Translations under genes and position numbers: made by a program
In this document: in pieces, positions 7,008 to 10,778 of the stretch
Position numbering within the stretch: the stretch's first letter is position 1
Layout: each line of letters begins with the position of its first letter
Assembly (NCBI GenBank): GCA_902781245.1
Contig: CACZIP010000039.1
Coordinates: forward strand, 1 to 10,778
Length of the DNA stretch: 10,778 bases
Direction of reading: 5' to 3'
DNA from: an uncultured Coriobacteriaceae bacterium
GTDB taxonomy: Bacteria > Actinomycetota > Coriobacteriia > Coriobacteriales > Eggerthellaceae
The notes under the pieces: generated by a model
Seen by the model: only the letters and a program-made list of their open reading frames with translations
Databases searched by the model: none
Told to the model about the DNA's origin: nothing

Positions 7008-8207
7008 CTATTCTTTCCCAGCTCTTGCTACCACATTTCCGAATAGCTCGGCAGCTTCTTTATCCATGCCAGGCAGCACATGACCATAAACATCCAGAGT
7101 GGTTGAAGCCTTGGCGTGACCCAAGCGCCGTGAAACAGTCAGAATATCCTCGCCGTTCTTAAGAAGCAGCGTAGCTTGCGTGTGCCTCAAGTCATGAAGA
7201 CGTATGCCATCGAAGCCATGGTCATCCCGAAACGCGATGAAGGCTGATGTGAAGCACGATGGCCTATACCAATTGCCGCGGAAATCGCAAGCGACTGGTG
7301 TCTTGTCGGTCTGCTTGACGTGATAGAACGCGAGCGTGAGACGCTGCGCCTCTTTCTCGGTCTTCAAGAACTCAACGGTATCGTGATCCAGGGTGATCTT
7401 ACGGGTGCTGCCTGCGGTCTTGGTCTCCTTGATCTCGACGCTCGCCTTGCCAGTTTTCGACTCGCTCTTATTAAGCTCGATAAGCGCTTTGTTGACATCA
7501 ATGATGCCTTTGTCGAGGTCGATGTCGCCCCATGTCAAGCCACAAATCTCGCCACGGCGCATGCCCGTTGCGGCAGAGATACGCAACGCAATAGCGAACT
7601 GCCTATCAGGGCAACCCTTCATCAGCTCATACATGCGTGCAAGTTCCTTCTCGCTCAGCGAGTGCTTTTCAACACGTTTGACCGAAGGCCCCGAGAGCAG
7701 TTCGCAGGGGTTTCTGGGGATGATTTCCAAGTAGACCGCACGCTTCAGGGCGGTCTTGAAGAAGCTGAAGGTCTTACGGCATGTGCTGGCGCTGAGCGCT
7801 CCGCCGTTACGACCGCCATTTTGCAATTGCTCCTTGAAGAACTCCTCGATCTGGTAAGGCGTCAACTCGACCATCAGGCAATCGCCGAGATACGGGATGA
7901 GGCGATTGTTTGCCATGTCTGTATAACCGCGCAATGTTGTTTTGGAGAGGCTCTTGTTCGTCCTGCAATACTCCAGGAAATCCTCGAGGTATTCCTTGAC
8001 GGTTATCTTTCGTGACCGGTAGTCGAGATCGGCGCCAATGAGCTCGTGCTTCCATTGAGCAAGCAGCAGCTTGGCTTCTGTCTTTGTGCGCGCCTCAACG
8101 CTTTTATCGAGCCTGTCGATCCGGCCCTTGTTGTCCTTTATGGTCACGCGCAGACGCCATCTTGCCTTGCCGCGTTTTTCGACGGTTCCCGGCCCAAGCA
8201 ATTCCAT
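7008..8207 (-). CDS. int: Tyrosine recombinase, phage/ICE-type integrase
   Basis: Site-specific recombinase that integrates and excises the element. The 399-residue protein has an N-terminal arm-binding-like segment (about 1-60), a SAM-like core-binding domain (about 68-165, containing KEYLEDFLEYCR) and a C-terminal catalytic domain. Active-site residues are complete: R217 in ATGMRRGE, K263 in ETKTAGSTRK, H338 and R341 in LHDLRH, H364 in LGHA, and the nucleophile Y374 in TTLDVYGH. Length is typical of ICE and prophage integrases. It starts six bases after the stop of the upstream finger protein with no strong ribosome site of its own, suggesting translational coupling. It is followed by the metallophosphoesterase, so int is the middle gene of an operon instead of standing alone beside att. 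Confidence 0.96.
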   Translation of the reverse strand: MELLGPGTVEKRGKARWRLRVTIKDNKGRIDRLDKSVEARTKTEAKLLLAQWKHELIGADLDYRSRKITVKEYLEDFLEYCRTNKSLSKTTLRGYTDMANNRLIPYLGDCLMVELTPYQIEEFFKEQLQNGGRNGGALSASTCRKTFSFFKTALKRAVYLEIIPRNPCELLSGPSVKRVEKHSLSEKELARMYELMKGCPDRQFAIALRISAATGMRRGEICGLTWGDIDLDKGIIDVNKALIELNKSESKTGKASVEIKETKTAGSTRKITLDHDTVEFLKTEKEAQRLTLAFYHVKQTDKTPVACDFRGNWYRPSCFTSAFIAFRDDHGFDGIRLHDLRHTQATLLLKNGEDILTVSRRLGHAKASTTLDVYGHVLPGMDKEAAELFGNVVARAGKE

Positions 8208-8213
8208 AGTGGC

Positions 8214-9695
8214 CTACCGTCCCCTGGCTTTCTCGATCTTCTTAAGCCAGCGCGACTTGATGCGCTCGTATTCTGCCTGCTGCTTTTTCTGGTCCTGGGC
8301 CTGCTTTGGGATCCCAGGCTGCACTCCAGTTGGGACGATGTCATAAAACTCATCGGTGAGCTCAAGTTCGGCGATGATGTCGCTCGCAGTTTTTCCGGCT
8401 GCAACCCCATTGCTGATGATCTTGTTTTCGACGGCATAAAGGCGGTTCCGCCAGTCGTTGCTGCACTTGTCTGAGCAGTACAGGCCGGCGCGCTTGCGCT
8501 CCTGCTTGTTGGACGACGCCTCGCTTGGCTGCTTGTACTTGAAGGGGCGCCCGCACATCCTGTTGCCGCAGCACTTCCACAGCTCCGAATCGTTACAGGT
8601 GTTGACCAGCTGCACGCAGATCCCCTCGAGAAGCGACCCCTCGTAGAACGGATCGAGCCTGTAGCGGGGGTTGATTCTGTCCCAGACGGCCTCGATGTCG
8701 TTCGGCAACGGATCCAGGCTTACGAAGGCGTATTCGTAGCCGCTTCGCAGCGGAGCGCGAAGACGTTCGGGGTGCCAGACGTTCAAGCACCCCGAAGATG
8801 AGAGGCACAGGGAAACGAAGGATGTTGCTTGTTCCAAGTCGGGTTCGATGATATTCGCCGTGAGGCGCTTGCGCATATCGGGATCGATTTCTGGGGTCGA
8901 AAGGGTGGCTTCCACGACACGAGCCCATCCGCTATTTGATTCGTCGCTCAGAAGGCGTTCTACAAGGCCATATACGCTTCCCCTCGACGCATCAGTGGCG
9001 ATTATCATCTTCACGGCATTCTGCAAGTTGAGAAGCGTGTAGACAACCTCGATATAGGAAACAATGCCGCCCGTTGCTGCGGTCTTGTCGCGACAGAACA
9101 CCCTGCGTGCGTACTCAGATGCCAAAACAGTCGGCGTGAACCCAACAAGTAGGCTTTCGTGGTTGATTGCAGTTCCCGAAAGAAGGCTTAGCGAAGCTGC
9201 CTCCAGGCAGGTTTCGAGCGACGAGCTATCTTTGATTTGTATGGTTGTCGGGAAGGCGTTCTCATAGCGAAGACGATCGCCTTCTGCCAGATGCTTGTTG
9301 TGAAGGCGACTCGCGATGAATCGCTGCTTGGATGAGAACGTTGGTGCCAGGACGGCTCCCCACTTGCCGCAGAAGTCAACGACCGCATCGACATCTGCCA
9401 AATCTAAATCAAAGAGCTGATGAGAAAAGAACTCCACCGGGAGGCCGTCACGCATGATGCCCGGGTGCGGGAAACGGGCGACGCCCTCTGATGCAGAATC
9501 GCTCAGAACGGCTTCCCAATCGAATTCGACAAGGCAGATCAGCTTGCCGCTATCTGCGTCGAAAGCGGCATCGGGGAGTGGGGCCATCTCGCAGAACCCC
9601 TCTGGAACCGGGATGTCAACGCGCCCGAAGAGCGGCACGGGCCAAGGTGGAATCGAGAGCTCGCCGTGGCTTATCCTGAGCGTTTCCTTCGGCAT
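8214..9695 (-). CDS. Unknown protein with C-terminal CGNR-like four-cysteine finger, encoded upstream of int
   Basis: I do not recognise a named family for the first about 360 of 493 residues; they show no membrane segment or signal peptide. Near the C-terminus is a likely treble-clef zinc site: WKCCGNRMCGRPF (C375/C376 and C381) followed by LYCSDKCSNDWRNR (C407 and C411). It resembles CGNR-type fingers, which are linked to DNA binding. A charged helical tail (about 463-493, rich in K, Q and R) follows. The ATG at 9695 is chosen for GGAGG (9705-9701) five bases upstream; a TTG at 9713 is in frame but weaker. It is the first gene of the operon with int and the metallophosphoesterase, so it may regulate or assist recombination (inference). 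Confidence 0.88.
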   Translation of the reverse strand: MPKETLRISHGELSIPPWPVPLFGRVDIPVPEGFCEMAPLPDAAFDADSGKLICLVEFDWEAVLSDSASEGVARFPHPGIMRDGLPVEFFSHQLFDLDLADVDAVVDFCGKWGAVLAPTFSSKQRFIASRLHNKHLAEGDRLRYENAFPTTIQIKDSSSLETCLEAASLSLLSGTAINHESLLVGFTPTVLASEYARRVFCRDKTAATGGIVSYIEVVYTLLNLQNAVKMIIATDASRGSVYGLVERLLSDESNSGWARVVEATLSTPEIDPDMRKRLTANIIEPDLEQATSFVSLCLSSSGCLNVWHPERLRAPLRSGYEYAFVSLDPLPNDIEAVWDRINPRYRLDPFYEGSLLEGICVQLVNTCNDSELWKCCGNRMCGRPFKYKQPSEASSNKQERKRAGLYCSDKCSNDWRNRLYAVENKIISNGVAAGKTASDIIAELELTDEFYDIVPTGVQPGIPKQAQDQKKQQAEYERIKSRWLKKIEKARGR

Positions 9696-9805
9696 CTCGT
9701 CCTCCAAATTCAATGAGATAAGAATATCTTAAATCGTTATACGTTCCTTAGCGCGATTATAGAGCCACCGTAGAACTTGTCAAGAACGAAGGGACGGTTT
9801 GAAAG
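9696..9805. promoter_or_regulatory. Divergent control region between int operon and xis/rep operon
   Basis: This 110-base region separates the two divergent operons. The leftward promoter is clear (see 9756-9783). No equally good rightward promoter is visible; TTATAG at 9758-9763 overlaps the leftward -10 and could serve as a rightward -10 in a mutually exclusive arrangement, but it has no good -35. Small palindromes at 9719-9731 and 9776-9784 may be operator sites. Confidence 0.45.
9756..9783 (-). promoter_or_regulatory. Strong predicted sigma-70 promoter for the finger protein-int-phosphoesterase operon
   Basis: Minus strand: -35 TTGACA (9783-9778), 16-base spacer, -10 TATAAT (9761-9756). 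Both boxes match consensus, and the ATG at 9695 lies about 55 bases downstream of the predicted start. The -35 is embedded in the small palindrome CTTGTCAAG (9776-9784). A near-palindrome TAAGAATATCTTA (9719-9731) lies in the leader. Either could be a repressor site. Confidence 0.75.
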
Positions 9806-10087
9806 ATGATAGGGACATCAGTAGGCAGGAACACGGCGTTCGAGGATCTCCCGGAGGTGCTCACGCCCAAAGAGGTCAGTGATTACCTCGGCGTGCACGT
9901 GAAGAGCATCCGTCGCGCCATAACAGACGGAAAGCTGCACGCATTCAGGAACGGGAGCCGCTACTACGTGTGCAAGGATTGGGTGCGGGGATTTCAGGAA
10001 GATCATATGGTCGCCACGCCGGAGCGGAAGCCTCTCATTTCGGAATCTGACTTGCGTACAATTGGCGTGTTAGATGACCGTAAGTAA
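9806..10087 (+). CDS. Excisionase-like helix-turn-helix DNA-binding protein
   Basis: A 93-residue protein carrying a MerR-like/HTH_17 excisionase-family domain at about 18-64. LTPKEVSDYLGVHVKSIRRA forms the helix-turn-helix, DGKLHAFRNGSRYYVCK is the wing, and DWVRGF closes it. Such proteins act as excisionases or small regulators in integrative elements. It is transcribed divergently from the finger protein-int operon, across a 110-base intergenic region. Its 3' end overlaps the next gene by 14 bases, so the two are probably one transcript. The ribosome site is modest (AAGGGA about eleven bases before the ATG, or GAAAG immediately before it), so the start is fairly but not fully certain. A role as xis is inferred from domain and position. 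Confidence 0.85.
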   Translation: MIGTSVGRNTAFEDLPEVLTPKEVSDYLGVHVKSIRRAITDGKLHAFRNGSRYYVCKDWVRGFQEDHMVATPERKPLISESDLRTIGVLDDRK

Positions 10088-10778
10088 AGAAAAAGCGTTT
10101 TCGCGGGTCTGGCTCATTTGGCAGGAAAGCCCGTCATATCGAAAGCTCCCAGCACGCGCGCTGCGCGTGCTCACGGCTTTGGCTCAGTTCCAGGAGGGTT
10201 CTTGCCTCCCGACTCGCGTTACGGTTTCATATAGACGCTTGTGCGAGATGACGGGCCTGGATAAGCCCGACGTCTCGCGAGCGGTTAGGGCGCTCGCCGA
10301 CGACGGCTTCGTACGCAAGCTGTGGACCGGCAATAGGGGGACCTGCTACGAGCTGAGGCGCCCGGACTGCATGCTTGCGGGGGTTGGCGAATACGACAAC
10401 CCCGTTGGCGCACACGACAACCCCGGGGCTGGCAGCTGCGACAACTTGGGTGTTGGCGTCGAACACAACTCCGGAGTTGGCGATACCAACCACCCTATTA
10501 AGAGCCCTTTAACAAATGAGAGTAATAACTCTAGCCAACAAAGGACAGAGCCTTCCGTCGATTCAGACGGTTTCAAACAGCTTTGGCGAATGTGGCCGAA
10601 CCACAACGGATCGCGGCCGCAGGCTTACGAGATTTACGCAAAGCTCGTCGATGCCGGCATCGACCCACTGGTGCTCGCCTCGATCGCTGAGGAATACAAG
10701 CAAGGGCTCTATGTCGATCCAAGGTATTATCCAAAACTTGCACGATGGTTGAATCCAGACGATATAGGCGGCTGGTGC
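10074..10778 (+). CDS. Replication-initiator-like winged-helix protein, partial (runs off the right edge)
   Basis: Open from ATG 10074 to the window end (235 codons, no stop). The N-terminal about 95 residues look like a winged helix (RALRVLTALAQF, then LDKPDVSRAVRALADDGFV). Residues 104-141 are a tandem run of about eight-residue units with pattern VGxxDNPG. A low-complexity S/N/Q linker (about 146-160) follows. The C-terminal part matches in style a module seen in phage and ICE replication proteins: GFKQLWRMWP, AYEIYAKL and YYPKLARWLN, as in FxxFWxxYP...WL proteins. The start overlaps the HTH gene by 14 bases with no good ribosome site, implying translational coupling. By architecture it is probably an initiator or helicase-loader-type protein. 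A plain regulator is the alternative. Confidence 0.8.
   Translation, partial: MTVSKEKAFSRVWLIWQESPSYRKLPARALRVLTALAQFQEGSCLPTRVTVSYRRLCEMTGLDKPDVSRAVRALADDGFVRKLWTGNRGTCYELRRPDCMLAGVGEYDNPVGAHDNPGAGSCDNLGVGVEHNSGVGDTNHPIKSPLTNESNNSSQQRTEPSVDSDGFKQLWRMWPNHNGSRPQAYEIYAKLVDAGIDPLVLASIAEEYKQGLYVDPRYYPKLARWLNPDDIGGWC
10383..10496 (+). repeat. Five tandem degenerate 24-bp direct repeats inside the rep-like gene (candidate iterons)
   Basis: Units at 10383-10403 (21 bp), 10404-10427, 10428-10451, 10452-10475 and 10476-10496. The core is GTTGGC, seven or so variable bases, then ACAAC. Most units hold a small dyad GTTG...CAAC ten bases apart; in the first it extends to GGGGTTG...CAACCCC. Initiator genes of lambdoid phages carry their origin iterons inside the coding sequence, so this may be the origin of the element. 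Confidence 0.65.

Noticed and set aside
6204..7010. Attachment-site core or tRNA gene near int
   Set aside because: No tRNA-like sequence or convincing long direct repeat could be seen in the short gaps; only eight bases separate int from the phosphoesterase start on the left.
6361..7083. Plus-strand 240-codon frame opposite the phosphoesterase
   Set aside because: The phosphoesterase on the other strand has all catalytic motifs; the mirror frame has none.
7320..8015. Plus-strand 231-codon frame opposite int
   Set aside because: It is a shadow of a complete tyrosine recombinase with an intact active site.
10383..10496. Possible CRISPR array because of regularly spaced repeats
   Set aside because: The units are contiguous, degenerate, in frame and encode a peptide repeat; there are no constant repeats with unique spacers and no cas genes.

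Overview
The window looks like the integration/defence end of a mobile element, probably from a high-GC Gram-positive gut bacterium. Most genes are GC-rich with clear GGAGG-type ribosome sites. The IstA/IstB, DUF6088/AbiEii and integrase proteins resemble those I associate with Coriobacteriia (Eggerthella/Slackia-like Actinomycetota). That placement is an inference and no ribosomal or housekeeping gene is present to confirm it. No stretch over 300 bases lacks a gene; the longest non-coding stretches are about 90 to 130 bases.

Region 1 (1-2409) is a complete IS21-family insertion sequence. It has 26-bp perfect terminal inverted repeats, inner terminal repeats, and istA and istB on the minus strand. 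Its right end lies inside the next gene. Region 2 (2393-6211, minus strand) is a defence cassette: a palindromic promoter/operator, an AbiEi-like antitoxin (DUF6088 type), an AbiEii nucleotidyltransferase toxin, and a large AT-richer STAND-type NTPase with an N-terminal nuclease-like domain. The NTPase reading frame is cut off by the IS, so its last few residues and stop codon come from the IS inverted repeat.

Region 3 (6292-9695, minus strand) is a tight operon driven by a near-consensus promoter at 9756-9783. It encodes a 493-residue protein of unknown function with a C-terminal four-cysteine finger, a tyrosine recombinase (integrase) and a calcineurin-like metallophosphoesterase. Region 4 (9806-10778, plus strand) runs divergently. 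It holds an excisionase-like HTH protein overlapping a replication-initiator-like protein that continues past the right edge. That gene carries five tandem degenerate 24-bp repeats in its middle, a candidate iteron origin.

Taken together, an integrative element (ICE, IME or prophage) begins here with int and the xis/rep module. Defence cargo lies outboard of int, where attachment-site-proximal cargo is often found, and the cargo was later damaged by an IS21 insertion. No attachment site could be identified.
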